Assembly (NCBI RefSeq): GCF_020544465.1
Contig: NZ_CP066126.1
Location: 1,612,001 to 1,676,000 of the forward strand
Reading direction: 5' to 3'
Origin: Chromobacterium rhizoryzae
GTDB lineage: Bacteria; Pseudomonadota; Gammaproteobacteria; Burkholderiales; Chromobacteriaceae
Length of the DNA stretch: 64,000 nt
Shown here: positions 31,826-39,388 of the stretch, one piece after another
Numbering within the stretch: the stretch's first letter is position 1
How the letters are laid out: each line of letters begins with the position of its first letter
Notes under the pieces: generated by a model
What the model saw: only the letters and a program-made list of their open reading frames with translations
The model's database searches: none
Told to the model about the DNA's origin: nothing
Translations under genes and position numbers: made by a program

Positions 31826-32557
31826 ATGAAGATTTGCGTGATTAATCCTAATACGACCGCGGATATGACCGAGCGTATCCGTTTGGCGGCGGTGCGGGCG
31901 GCCAGGCCTGACACTTTGATTGTGGCCAGGAATCCAGAGGATGGACCGGTGTCGATCGAGTCGCATTTCGACGAGGCGGTCAGTGTGATCGGGGTGTGCG
32001 AGGAGATCAGGGAGGGCGCGCGGCAAGGCTACGACGCTTACGTGCTGGCTTGTTTTGGCGACCCCGGCTTGAACGCGGCGCGGGAACTGGCGCGCGCTCC
32101 GGTGGTGGGGATCGCGCAGGCCGCTTTTCAGATGGCGTCCTTGATCGCCACGCGTTTTTCGGTGGTCACCACATTGGGCCGAACGTGCGTGATCGCCGAG
32201 CATTTATTGCATAGCTACGGCTATGCCCATCTTTGCCGGCGGGTGCGCGCCGCCGAGGTGCCGGTGCTGGATCTGGAGCGAGAGCCCGATATCGCTTACC
32301 GGCTCATCGTCGAGGAGGCGCGCAGGGCCCGAGACGAGGATGGCGTCGGCGCCATTGTGCTGGGGTGCGCCGGGATGGCGGATCTGGCTCCCCGTATCGG
32401 AGATGCGATCGGCCTGCCGGTTGTGGAAGGAGTGGGCGCGGCGGTGGCGTTGGCGGAGTCGCTCGTCGCCCTGGGTCTGCGGACCAGCAAGACGGGCGAC
32501 CTGGCTTTCCCTCCGCCAAAGCATTTTTCCGGGCGCTTCGCCGCTTTTTCGCAATAG
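31826..32557 (+). CDS. Asp/Glu/hydantoin racemase family protein
   Basis: 243 residues with the two catalytic-Cys motifs of the family: YVLACFGDPGL (about Cys75) and VLGCAGMADL (about Cys180), plus the N-terminal INPNTT signature of hydantoin racemases. These enzymes racemise 5-substituted hydantoins so that stereospecific hydantoinases can use both forms. The GGAG site 7 bp before 31826 selects this ATG over the one at 31820. No hydantoinase or carbamoylase is in the window, so the pathway must be completed elsewhere. Confidence 0.88.
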   Translation: MKICVINPNTTADMTERIRLAAVRAARPDTLIVARNPEDGPVSIESHFDEAVSVIGVCEEIREGARQGYDAYVLACFGDPGLNAARELARAPVVGIAQAAFQMASLIATRFSVVTTLGRTCVIAEHLLHSYGYAHLCRRVRAAEVPVLDLEREPDIAYRLIVEEARRARDEDGVGAIVLGCAGMADLAPRIGDAIGLPVVEGVGAAVALAESLVALGLRTSKTGDLAFPPPKHFSGRFAAFSQ

Positions 32558-32575
32558 CGCGCGGGCTCCAATGAA

Positions 32576-32601
32576 AACAGGGCGGCTTTGGCCGCCCTGT
32601 T
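32576..32601. terminator. Intrinsic terminator between convergent genes
   Basis: AACAGGGCGGC and GCCGCCCTGTT are perfectly complementary around a TTTG loop, with AAAA to the left and TTGGTTT to the right. It ends the racemase transcript and the opposing minus-strand transcript. Confidence 0.8.
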
Positions 32602-32618
32602 GGTTTGGCGCGTCGGTT

Positions 32619-33371
32619 TCAGTCCGGCAGGTTCAGCGCCGCCGCGCCCTTGGCGTCGAACCAGGCCACGCCGCTGCCCAGCATCGCCTGGCCGTTGCGC
32701 ACGAACAGATTGTGCGCCATCGCCTGCTTCAGCTGTTCCAGATAGGCGGGAGTGAAAATGGCGCTCCACTCGCTTTGCAGCTGGCGGGCATTGGCGATCT
32801 GGCGGCTGCCGCCCTTGTGGTTTATCCGGAGCGGAAAGTGCACGTAGCGGCTGGCCTGCTGGGCTTCGCCGGCCAAAGCGGCGCGCTGGAAGCCTTGGAC
32901 TTTGGCTTCGAAGGCGGCGTCGCTTTCTTCGGTGACGTCCTGATACCAGCGGCCTTCGGAGGCCGGCGCCATGTCGCCCATGGTCAGCGCCACCGGCAGG
33001 GTCTTGGCCTTCAGCGTCCAGTCGCCGTCCAGGCCCACGCTGTTGTCGAAGCTCAGCGGCTGGCCGTCGGCGCTGCCGTTGCCTTTGAAGCGCAGCTTGA
33101 ACACGCCGCCGCCCGGTTCGCTGAGTTGCAGGATCTCGCCTTGCAGCTTGCCGCGCAGCGGGATGTCCTTCAGATAGCGGCCGTAGAAGTAGTGGCCGCC
33201 GCTGAAGGTTTTGCCGTCCTTCACCAGCAGGCTCATGCCTATGCGTTCCTGTCCCAGCGTGCCTTCCAGATTGACGCGGTCGATGTCGTCGGCGGCGTGG
33301 GCGGCGCCGGCCAGGCCGGCGAGCAGGGCGGCGGCCATCAGGCCGCGGGATGCGAGTTTGAGCGCGGTCAT
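32619..33371 (-). CDS. Secreted/periplasmic protein of unknown function
   Basis: 250 residues. An N-terminal Sec signal peptide is clear (LKLASRGLMAAALLAGLAGAAHA, cleavage after AHA near residue 26). The mature part opens with beta-rich sequence (VNLEGTLGQERIGMSLLVKDGKTFSGGHYFYGRYLKDIPLRGKL) and later has a helix-rich NTF2-like stretch (FQRAALAGEAQQASRYVHFPLRIN). I do not recognise a named family. The start has a GGAG site. It is 14 bp downstream of the tautomerase-like gene, so the two are co-transcribed. Confidence 0.75.
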   Translation of the reverse strand: MTALKLASRGLMAAALLAGLAGAAHAADDIDRVNLEGTLGQERIGMSLLVKDGKTFSGGHYFYGRYLKDIPLRGKLQGEILQLSEPGGGVFKLRFKGNGSADGQPLSFDNSVGLDGDWTLKAKTLPVALTMGDMAPASEGRWYQDVTEESDAAFEAKVQGFQRAALAGEAQQASRYVHFPLRINHKGGSRQIANARQLQSEWSAIFTPAYLEQLKQAMAHNLFVRNGQAMLGSGVAWFDAKGAAALNLPD

Positions 33372-33385
33372 GGGGTGTTTCTCCG

Positions 33386-33748
33386 TTAACGGGCGATGAG
33401 GCGTTTGCGGTAGCTGGCGCGGTCTATTTCCTGGATTTCCACGCACAATTGCACTTCCATGCCCGGCGGCAGCGCCGCGCTGTCGGCCAGCGCCTGCAGA
33501 CTCAGTTCGGACAGACGCTGTTTTTCCTCGGGGCTGCGCCCGCCGAGTATGGCCAGTTTGGCGTGGACGAAGCCGCGCGGCAGATCGTGGACGCCGATGC
33601 GGCAGGCGTCCAGCGCCACGGCGCGGCTCTTGATGTCGGCTTCTTCGAAGTGGCCGCTGGCCAGCAGCGCGCGGTTGATGTCCAGCAGCGCGTCCGCGGC
33701 GGCGAAGCCGGCCAGATTGCCGCTGTACTCCAGTGTCAGATGGGGCAT
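33386..33748 (-). CDS. 5-carboxymethyl-2-hydroxymuconate isomerase-like tautomerase
   Basis: 120 residues beginning Met-Pro-His-Leu-Thr-Leu-Glu-Tyr-Ser, where Pro2 is the catalytic base of the tautomerase superfamily and the MPHL[TV]LEYS start is specific to the CHMI (HpaF) family. CHMI acts in homoprotocatechuate degradation, but no other hpa genes are nearby, so the physiological substrate may differ. The ATG at 33748 is fixed by Pro2. It forms a two-gene unit with the secreted protein downstream. Confidence 0.85.
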   Translation of the reverse strand: MPHLTLEYSGNLAGFAAADALLDINRALLASGHFEEADIKSRAVALDACRIGVHDLPRGFVHAKLAILGGRSPEEKQRLSELSLQALADSAALPPGMEVQLCVEIQEIDRASYRKRLIAR

Positions 33749-33891
33749 GTGTGAGCCTGTGGTGTTGCGCCGCCTTCCGTGTGCGCCGGGAGGGCGATGG
33801 AATGGTTGCGCGGCGGTCGATACGCCATTGTATTGCAACGGCTCAGTGTACCCAAGCCCGGGACGGGAGAACAGGGGCGCGCCCGGGGCGA

Positions 33892-34110
33892 TCAGGGCTT
33901 TTTCGCGGTCCGGATCAGGCTTTGGATGTCTTCGGGCTGGATGATCTCGTGTTCCAGGCTGCGGCTGATCAGCTCCAGCAAATAGGTTTTCTTGAATACC
34001 GGGGAGCCTTCCCATTCGCTGCCCGGCTGTCCAAGCACGCTGGACTGGGTAATGATGGCGGGTTCGCCGTCAATCACGTCCAGCGCGAATTCATCTTCTG
34101 AAATTCTCAT
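33892..34110 (-). CDS. Small acidic hypothetical protein
   Basis: 72 residues, acidic N-terminal half (RISEDEFALDVIDGEP) and a helical C-terminal half (LLELISRSLEHEIIQPEDIQSLIRTAKK). A strong GAGGAAAGCG site precedes the start, and an AT-rich promoter region lies upstream. No signal peptide or membrane segment and no family recognised. Ordinary composition and the good start signals argue that it is real. Confidence 0.6.
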   Translation of the reverse strand: MRISEDEFALDVIDGEPAIITQSSVLGQPGSEWEGSPVFKKTYLLELISRSLEHEIIQPEDIQSLIRTAKKP

Positions 34111-34424
34111 TTAAGCGCTTTCCTCTGCATTGCGTCGTGGCGGGCTTTTGCGTCGCGTTGATTGTTCTTATTAATATTTTTCTTCTTTTAAATTTATGGT
34201 TCGCGAGTATCTTGCGCCTGCCCCGAATGATATAGTGTTGCAAAATTATTATATTGTCTTTTTGTTTAAAAGAGTAGTGACGGAATTACAAAAGATAGTC
34301 TGATAAAAACAATATCGTTTGATGCTTGCGCCGGGTTTGGCGCTTGCGTTTAAAATGAGCGTGCATGTTTGGACGTGAAATTAAAAATGGAATCGAAACG
34401 GATTCGACTTGCATGGAGGGCTGA
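34111..34424. other. 314-bp AT-rich divergent promoter region
   Basis: No gene. It is markedly AT-rich and divides the small acidic gene (minus) from the S24-type regulator (plus). Close to the regulator start, GAATC-GAAACG-GATTC (34390-34405) is an inverted repeat that could be an autoregulatory operator, and TTTAAAAT around 34350 could be a -10 element. Both are low-confidence readings. Confidence 0.45.
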
Positions 34425-35084
34425 ATGAGCAGGGCGGTGTGGAAAGAAGAGGCCGAGAATGGCGCTTTGTTGAGCAAGGCGTCGAAAAACCTGACGTGTC
34501 TGATGGGGCGCGCCGGCGTCGACGCCGCGCAATTAAGCGAGGCGATAGGCCTGGGCGTGGCGACGATCAACAATATCAAGCGCGGCGTGGGCAATCCCAC
34601 CTTGCTGACCTTGATGGAGCTGGCCCGGTTTTTCGATGTCAGGCTCAGCGATTTCGTGGAGAGCGATCTGGGACGCGAGGCCGGCGACAGCCCCGCGGCC
34701 ATGGCGGTGCCCTTGATCAAATTCACCGAACTGACCCTGTTTTTTGACGGAATGATTATCGAGCCGGAACGGTATTTTGTGGATGCCGCCGGTTTCGACG
34801 CCGCGGACGCGTTTGCGGTGTTGTTGAACAATGATTCGCTGTTTCCCGGTTTTTCCCAGGGCAGCGTTTTCATCGTGGCCCGGCAGGAGCGCCCGGCGGA
34901 CGGCGATGTGGTCTTGGTCAGCATGGCCGGCCAGCAGCCTTGTTTCCGGCGGGTGTTCATCGACGGCGAGCATTGTCTGTTTTCAAGCATTTCCTTGATG
35001 CACGATTTGCAGCCTTTGGTGTGCCGGGATTTCAAGGTGCTTGGCGTGGCGGTCAAGGCGATTAAGACTTTTAGCGCAGGATGA
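34425..35084 (+). CDS. XRE-family HTH regulator with S24/LexA-like sensor domain
   Basis: 219 residues. The N-terminal XRE helix-turn-helix (about 22-75; AAQLSEAIGLGVATINNIKRGVGNPTLLTLMELARFF) is followed by an S24-like beta domain (about 120-215) with NDSLFPGFSQGSVFIVARQERPADGDVVLVSM, the region of the LexA/CI Ser-Lys pair. The NDSLFPGF segment is close to the MEPTL.dGd motif, but no clear Ala-Gly cleavage site is visible, so it may sense a ligand instead of self-cleaving. It is 4 bp upstream of the VUT transporter gene and likely co-transcribed with it. A GGAGGG site precedes the ATG. Confidence 0.78.
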   Translation: MSRAVWKEEAENGALLSKASKNLTCLMGRAGVDAAQLSEAIGLGVATINNIKRGVGNPTLLTLMELARFFDVRLSDFVESDLGREAGDSPAAMAVPLIKFTELTLFFDGMIIEPERYFVDAAGFDAADAFAVLLNNDSLFPGFSQGSVFIVARQERPADGDVVLVSMAGQQPCFRRVFIDGEHCLFSSISLMHDLQPLVCRDFKVLGVAVKAIKTFSAG

Positions 35085-35088
35085 AGGT

Positions 35089-35808
35089 GTGGAACAGTTC
35101 AGAGTTTATGGATTGATTGTGGGTTTGTCGGTGACCATCATGGTGGTCTGCGATTCGCTGGTGTACAAGACGCTGGATATTTACGGCTTGAAGATCACCG
35201 CCAGCGGCATCGTGTTTTCGCTTTGCTATCTATTGTCCACGGTATCCACCGAGGTGTACGGCTATAAGCTGGGCGGACGCACGGTGTGGATTCTGGTGGC
35301 GTGCCAGACCTTTTTCGTTCTGATCATCAATGGCTTCGCCTTGCTGCAGCCGGATAATAACGAGATTTCCAAGCAGTACTACCTCTTGTTCAACGAATTT
35401 TGGCGGGTGATGGTGGGCACCTGGATCTCGGTGCCGGCCTCTTATTTTTGCAATGGCTTCGTCGTGTCGCGGATGAAGGTTTTTTTCGCCGGCCGCTTCT
35501 TTTTCATCCGCTATGTGATCGCGTCCATGCTGGCCCAGGCGGTGCTGCTGACCACGGCCTATCCCATCAGCCTGTCGTCGCGCTATAGCGGGCAGGAACT
35601 GCTCAACATCATCGCCACCACCTGGTCTTACAAGGTGTTCGTTTCCATCGCCTTGCTGCCGGTGGGCTATTACCTGGTGGGGGTGGTGAAGCGGATAGAA
35701 AAGACCGATTACTTCGACTGGAACGTGTCCTACAACCCCCTGGCGGTGTTCAAGGAGGACGGCGAAGACGTCAAGAGAAACAAATACGCGATGGAGGAAG
35801 GACGATGA
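35089..35808 (+). CDS. VUT-family (YhhQ-like) transporter
   Basis: 239 residues with six predicted membrane helices. The segment SLVYKTLDIYGLKITASGIVFSLCYLLSTVSTEVYGY has the conserved acidic and Tyr residues of the VUT/YhhQ family, known for uptake of queuosine precursors. GTG at 35089 is taken as the start (AGGATGAAG site); the upstream in-frame TTG lies inside the regulator gene. The C-terminus is a charged cytoplasmic tail. It overlaps cpdA by 4 bp. The transport substrate here is inferred from family only. Confidence 0.8.
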   Translation: MEQFRVYGLIVGLSVTIMVVCDSLVYKTLDIYGLKITASGIVFSLCYLLSTVSTEVYGYKLGGRTVWILVACQTFFVLIINGFALLQPDNNEISKQYYLLFNEFWRVMVGTWISVPASYFCNGFVVSRMKVFFAGRFFFIRYVIASMLAQAVLLTTAYPISLSSRYSGQELLNIIATTWSYKVFVSIALLPVGYYLVGVVKRIEKTDYFDWNVSYNPLAVFKEDGEDVKRNKYAMEEGR

Positions 35809-36551
35809 GGGCCGCGCAGATATCCGACACGCATCTGTTCGCCGAGGCCGGCGGGCAGTTGATGGGCTACGACACTTACCGCGAGTTCGACCGGGTGCTG
35901 AGCCAGCTGGAGCGGCGGCATGCGGCGGAGCTGGACGCCGTTCTGGTCACCGGGGACATTTCTCAGGATGAGAGCGCGGCTTCCTATGAGCGCTTCGCGC
36001 AGCGGCTGGAAAGAACGGGCCTGCCGGTGTACTGGCTGGCCGGCAATCACGACGCCGCGTCCTTGGCGGCCGAGGTGTTGGGCCGCTACCCTTTCATGCG
36101 GCCGCTGGAGCGCCTGGAAACGGCGGACTGGCTGTTGTTGGCGCTGGATTCGGTGCGGCCGGGCACGGACGACGGCCATATCGACGAGCGCGCCGCCGCC
36201 GCCTTCCGGCAACGGCTGGCCGGGGCGGATGCCGCCGGCAAGCGCTGCGCCGTGCTGTTGCATCATCATCCGGCGGCGGTGGGCACGCCGCTACTGGACA
36301 GCTGCATGTTGCAGGACACGGAGCGGTTTTGGGAATTGATGGCGGAGACGCCGCGCTTGCAAGTGCTGTTGTGCGGCCACGCGCATGGGGATTACCGGCT
36401 GGAGGCGCGCGGCGTGGCGCTGGAAGTCTGTCCGGCCAGCTGTTTTCAGTGGCGCAAGGGCACGGCGGCGCTGGACACCGTGGACGCGCGCGGCTACAAG
36501 CTGCTGGAGTTCGACGCGGCCGGCTTCCGCAGCCAGACCGTGATGATTTAG
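35805..36551 (+). CDS. cpdA: 3',5'-cyclic AMP phosphodiesterase (metallophosphoesterase)
   Basis: 248 residues with the full metallophosphoesterase set: SDTH (7-10), GDISQDESA (about 49-57), GNHD (about 84-87), HHHP (about 155-158) and GHAH (about 194-197), in the class III cyclic-nucleotide phosphodiesterase arrangement of CpdA. It would hydrolyse cAMP in the cytoplasm, lowering CRP activity. The ATG overlaps the transporter stop (ATGA). A dispersed-repeat copy directly follows the stop. Confidence 0.82.
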   Translation: MRAAQISDTHLFAEAGGQLMGYDTYREFDRVLSQLERRHAAELDAVLVTGDISQDESAASYERFAQRLERTGLPVYWLAGNHDAASLAAEVLGRYPFMRPLERLETADWLLLALDSVRPGTDDGHIDERAAAAFRQRLAGADAAGKRCAVLLHHHPAAVGTPLLDSCMLQDTERFWELMAETPRLQVLLCGHAHGDYRLEARGVALEVCPASCFQWRKGTAALDTVDARGYKLLEFDAAGFRSQTVMI

Positions 36552-36605
36552 CGCCTGTTTTCAACGCGGTATCGCCGACGCGCAGCAGACTATGAACAGG
36601 CTCTT
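36552..36605 (-). repeat. Dispersed repeat copy between convergent genes
   Basis: On the minus strand: TAAGAGCCTGTTCATAGTCT, then GCTGCGCGTCGGCGATACC and GCGTTGAAAACAGGC. The core CTGCTGCGCGTCGGCGATAC is identical to the copy near 46090. The outer GCCTGTT and AACAGGC are inverted repeats, so it can fold. It supplies the stop codon of the gene at 36604. Confidence 0.65.
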
Positions 36606-37146
36606 AGCGCGGCCGGGCCCGCCGGAGGGCCAGCACCTTGCCCGAGCCGTCCGCCGCCGGCGTGTCCTGGCGGCGGGCTTCCGCCGCCGCGCGGCTGATG
36701 TGGCCGGAGACGGCGCGGCCTTTTTGAAAACCGGTGGCGTAGGCGATCTTGCAGACTTCCTGCGGGGCCAGGCCGGCGAAATAATCGATGTTTCGACAGA
36801 TGCTTTCGCCGGAAAAGGTTTCGCTATTGCCGTGCAGATGAATCCGGTATTGATTGCCGCGCAGTTCTTCCTCCACCTTGCAGCGCTTTTCTTCTTCTTT
36901 CCTATGGTTTTCCAATAGCGCGATTTTTATCAGGTCTCGCGGCCGGATGGCGGACAGGAGCTGATTGCTGGCCAGGATGTCCGCGTGGGACAGCTTGACG
37001 AAGTCGTGGCTGCCGTAAAGCTTGAACAGGTAGAGATATTCCTTGGAGTTCTTCTTGAGCATTCTGTCGCACAATACCAATTGGTAGGGCGGATTGAATA
37101 CGCTGATGATCCATTTTTTTATTCGAGTCAGAAAACGAGCGCGCAT
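36604..37146 (-). CDS. Hypothetical protein
   Basis: 180 residues, basic, no signal peptide. The first 20 residues (RFLTRIKKWIISVFNPP) could form an amphipathic membrane-associating helix. The middle is helical and charged (NHRKEEEKRCKVEEELRG), followed by NQYRIHLHGNSETFSG. The Arg/Ala-rich C-terminal end abuts the repeat, which provides the stop codon, so the natural C-terminus may have been altered. No family recognised. It lies convergent to cpdA. Confidence 0.55.
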   Translation of the reverse strand: MRARFLTRIKKWIISVFNPPYQLVLCDRMLKKNSKEYLYLFKLYGSHDFVKLSHADILASNQLLSAIRPRDLIKIALLENHRKEEEKRCKVEEELRGNQYRIHLHGNSETFSGESICRNIDYFAGLAPQEVCKIAYATGFQKGRAVSGHISRAAAEARRQDTPAADGSGKVLALRRARPR

Positions 37147-37237
37147 CGTGCATTACCCCTGCATTTAACGCGCTCTAGTTTACCCAAAGCCGACAAAAGG
37201 CGCTCGAGGGAATGTTTTTGGAATATCCTGATCCTTA

Positions 37238-38149
37238 TTATTTTAACGGCGCGGCGGATCCGATTTTCGGCGCAGGCGTTTGCAGCGGCAGAAACAAATC
37301 GCAGACGGCTTCGTTTTCCGCCACGTCCGGGTAGAAACGCACGCGCTGGAGAAACAGCGGGTCATCGCGCGGGGTTTCGCCGCTGGCGGGCAGCCATTCC
37401 GCGTACAGGCGGCGCGCGAGGGCGGCCAGCGCGTCGTCGGAGCCGATGTGGCGCAGCCGGGCGCAGCGTCCGGCGGGAATCAGCGCGGCGCGCACCCCTT
37501 GGCGGTTGGCGGCGATGTCGCCGTCGAAAGCGGCGCAGAGGCCGAAGCGGTAGTCCGCCGGCGCGCAGTCGTCCGGATCGGCGTACAGCAGGTTGTAGGT
37601 GGCGGCGGCGCTGGGCGGCAGGCGGTGTTCCCGCCGCCAGGCGATGAAGTCGCGCAGGCTGTCTCCCAAGAGCGCGGGGTCGCCGCGGTGTTCCAGCAGG
37701 GCGATCGGGGTGGCGGGGAAGTCGACGATGTCGACGGCGAGCGGGATTTGGCGGGATGGCATGGAACGGCTCCTCAGTTGGGATAGGGCGTGGAAGTGCT
37801 GATGCCAAGGCCGCCAGCGCGGCCGCCGCCTAAAGGCGGACGGCGTCTGGCCCGTCGCCTGCCGGAAAGCGCGGGCAAAGGCCTCCGGGCTGCGGTAGCC
37901 GCTGTCCAGCGCGATGTCCAGCACGGCGCAGCGGCGGAAGGCCAGCCGTTCTCCGGCGCGGCGCAGCCGGCAGAGCCGCACGTATTGATGCAGGCTGAGG
38001 CCGAAGCGGGCGCGGAACAGGCGGTGGAAATGGAAGCGCGAGCAGGCGGTCACCCGGCTGAGCCGTTCCAGGCTCAGGTCGGCGTCCAGATGGGCGTCGA
38101 TATAGGCCAGCGCCTTGTCCAGGCGCGGGCTGGCGGTGTCGTGCTGCAT
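37238..38149 (-). CDS. AraC-family regulator with GyrI-like effector domain
   Basis: 303 residues. Residues 10-110 hold two helix-turn-helix motifs of the AraC/XylS type (LSLERLSRVTACSRFHFHRLFRARFG; VLDIALDSGYRSPEAFARAFRQATGQTPSAFRR), and residues 135-295 the GyrI-like small-molecule-binding domain (IPLAVDIVDFPATPIALLEHRGDPALLGDSLRDFIAWRRE). This order is as in Rob- and MarA-like multidrug sensors with an effector domain. It is likely autoregulated and controls an efflux or detoxification gene; none is adjacent. It starts 79 bp after the end of the acetyltransferase gene on the same strand. Confidence 0.88.
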   Translation of the reverse strand: MQHDTASPRLDKALAYIDAHLDADLSLERLSRVTACSRFHFHRLFRARFGLSLHQYVRLCRLRRAGERLAFRRCAVLDIALDSGYRSPEAFARAFRQATGQTPSAFRRRPRWRPWHQHFHALSQLRSRSMPSRQIPLAVDIVDFPATPIALLEHRGDPALLGDSLRDFIAWRREHRLPPSAAATYNLLYADPDDCAPADYRFGLCAAFDGDIAANRQGVRAALIPAGRCARLRHIGSDDALAALARRLYAEWLPASGETPRDDPLFLQRVRFYPDVAENEAVCDLFLPLQTPAPKIGSAAPLK

Positions 38150-38228
38150 GCTTTCCTCCTTGGCGCCGCCAGTCTAGCGCGGCCGCGCCGCCGCGCGCCT
38201 GACCGATCTTGCGGTGTTGTCGGACACC

Positions 38229-38738
38229 TTAAAGCAGCGGTTTCTGCATCGCCACGCGCCGCCTGAGGCCGTGCTCGGCCTCGGCGCGCAACAGGGCCAG
38301 CAGGAAGGGCAGGCTGTCGGCGGGGTCTAGGGTCAGGAAACCGCGTTTGTGGTAGTAGGGCGCGTTCCAGGCCGGGTGTTCGAAGGTGGTCAGCGTCAGC
38401 CGGCGCAGGCCCAGCCGGCGCGCGGCGGTTTCCGCGTGCGCGATCAGCGCCGAGCCCAGGCCCCGGCCCTGATGCTTGGGGCAGACGTCCATTTCCTGCA
38501 GGTGCAGGCTGTCGTCGTGGCGGCGCGCCAACAGGAAGCCGTGGACGCCGTCGGCGTCGGCCGCCGCCCACAGGAGGCCGGCCGCGCAGGCGGCGGCCAG
38601 TTCGTCGCGGGGCAGCGTGTCGCCGGCCAGCGCCGGCGGCAGGTCTTGCGGGTCGAAGCGGGCGGCGGCGGCGCGTTCGATTTCGGCCAGCCGGGCAAAG
38701 TCTGCCGGCGCGGCCGGACGGATGCGCGGGGCGTTCAT
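38229..38738 (-). CDS. GNAT-family N-acetyltransferase
   Basis: 169 residues with the GNAT acetyl-CoA motif A at CPKHQGRGLGSALIAHAE (about 87-104; Q-x2-G-x-G/A pattern) and a downstream LTLTTFEHPAWNAPYYHKRGF strand-helix typical of small-molecule acetyltransferases. The acceptor is unknown. It lies 1 bp from the glycolipid-binding-domain gene upstream, so they are one transcript, probably with the AraC regulator. Confidence 0.85.
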   Translation of the reverse strand: MNAPRIRPAAPADFARLAEIERAAAARFDPQDLPPALAGDTLPRDELAAACAAGLLWAAADADGVHGFLLARRHDDSLHLQEMDVCPKHQGRGLGSALIAHAETAARRLGLRRLTLTTFEHPAWNAPYYHKRGFLTLDPADSLPFLLALLRAEAEHGLRRRVAMQKPLL

Positions 38739-38739
38739 G

Positions 38740-39303
38740 TCAGCGCGCCTCCCGCCACAGGCCCTGGTAGTCGCGCGGCAGGCCGTCCGGGGTGAGGCTG
38801 AGTTCGGCCTGGAACGCGCCTTGTCGCGATTCGTAGCGGTAGCCGATCTCGGACAGGCGGGTGTAGCGCTGCGACAGCGGCGCCAGGGTCAGCGCCGGGA
38901 ATTGCAGCCAGGCGGCGTTCAGTTCCAGCGCCGCGCCGATCTCAAGCCGGCTGCGGCGGATGGGCAGCAGATTGGTGGCCGGGGTGAAGGCCAGGTCGAT
39001 GTCGACGCAGCCTTGCACTTGCGGCTGTTCCGCGCCGTTGAGCCGCCAGCGGCCTTCGGCGTCGGTTTCCAGCCGCAGGGCGATGGCTTCCGCGCCGCGG
39101 TAGCCGTTCACCTCGACGCGACGGGTGCTCCAGTCCGGCGCGCAGTCCACCTGGTAATGCAGCAGGCAGTTGACGCCGTCTTCGACGAAGACGGCGCAGC
39201 CCTTGAGGCGCGGGCCTTGCTCGCTCTGTTCAAGCGCCGCGTAGTCGTGGCCGGAGGCGTCCAGCCGTTGCCAGACGATGGAGGAGACGAAGGTGTGGGA
39301 CAT
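38740..39303 (-). CDS. Putative glycolipid-binding protein (DUF1089-like)
   Basis: 187 residues, predicted all-beta (VSSIVWQRLDASGHDYAALEQSEQGPRLKG...VNGYRG...LNLLPIRR-type strands), matching the DUF1089/glycolipid-binding domain pattern with its W-x3-D-x-G-x-D/E and CVDIDLAFTPATN segments. No signal peptide. Its stop is 1 bp from the acetyltransferase start. The biochemical role of this family is largely unknown; binding of a lipid or sugar is known only by structural comparison. Confidence 0.75.
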   Translation of the reverse strand: MSHTFVSSIVWQRLDASGHDYAALEQSEQGPRLKGCAVFVEDGVNCLLHYQVDCAPDWSTRRVEVNGYRGAEAIALRLETDAEGRWRLNGAEQPQVQGCVDIDLAFTPATNLLPIRRSRLEIGAALELNAAWLQFPALTLAPLSQRYTRLSEIGYRYESRQGAFQAELSLTPDGLPRDYQGLWREAR

Positions 39304-39388
39304 GCGGCGGCCTTGCTGTTTTTATGATGGCGTATTTCACCGCATTGTCCTGTTGCTTGTCCATGGCGGGCATTGCCCGATCCGGTGT

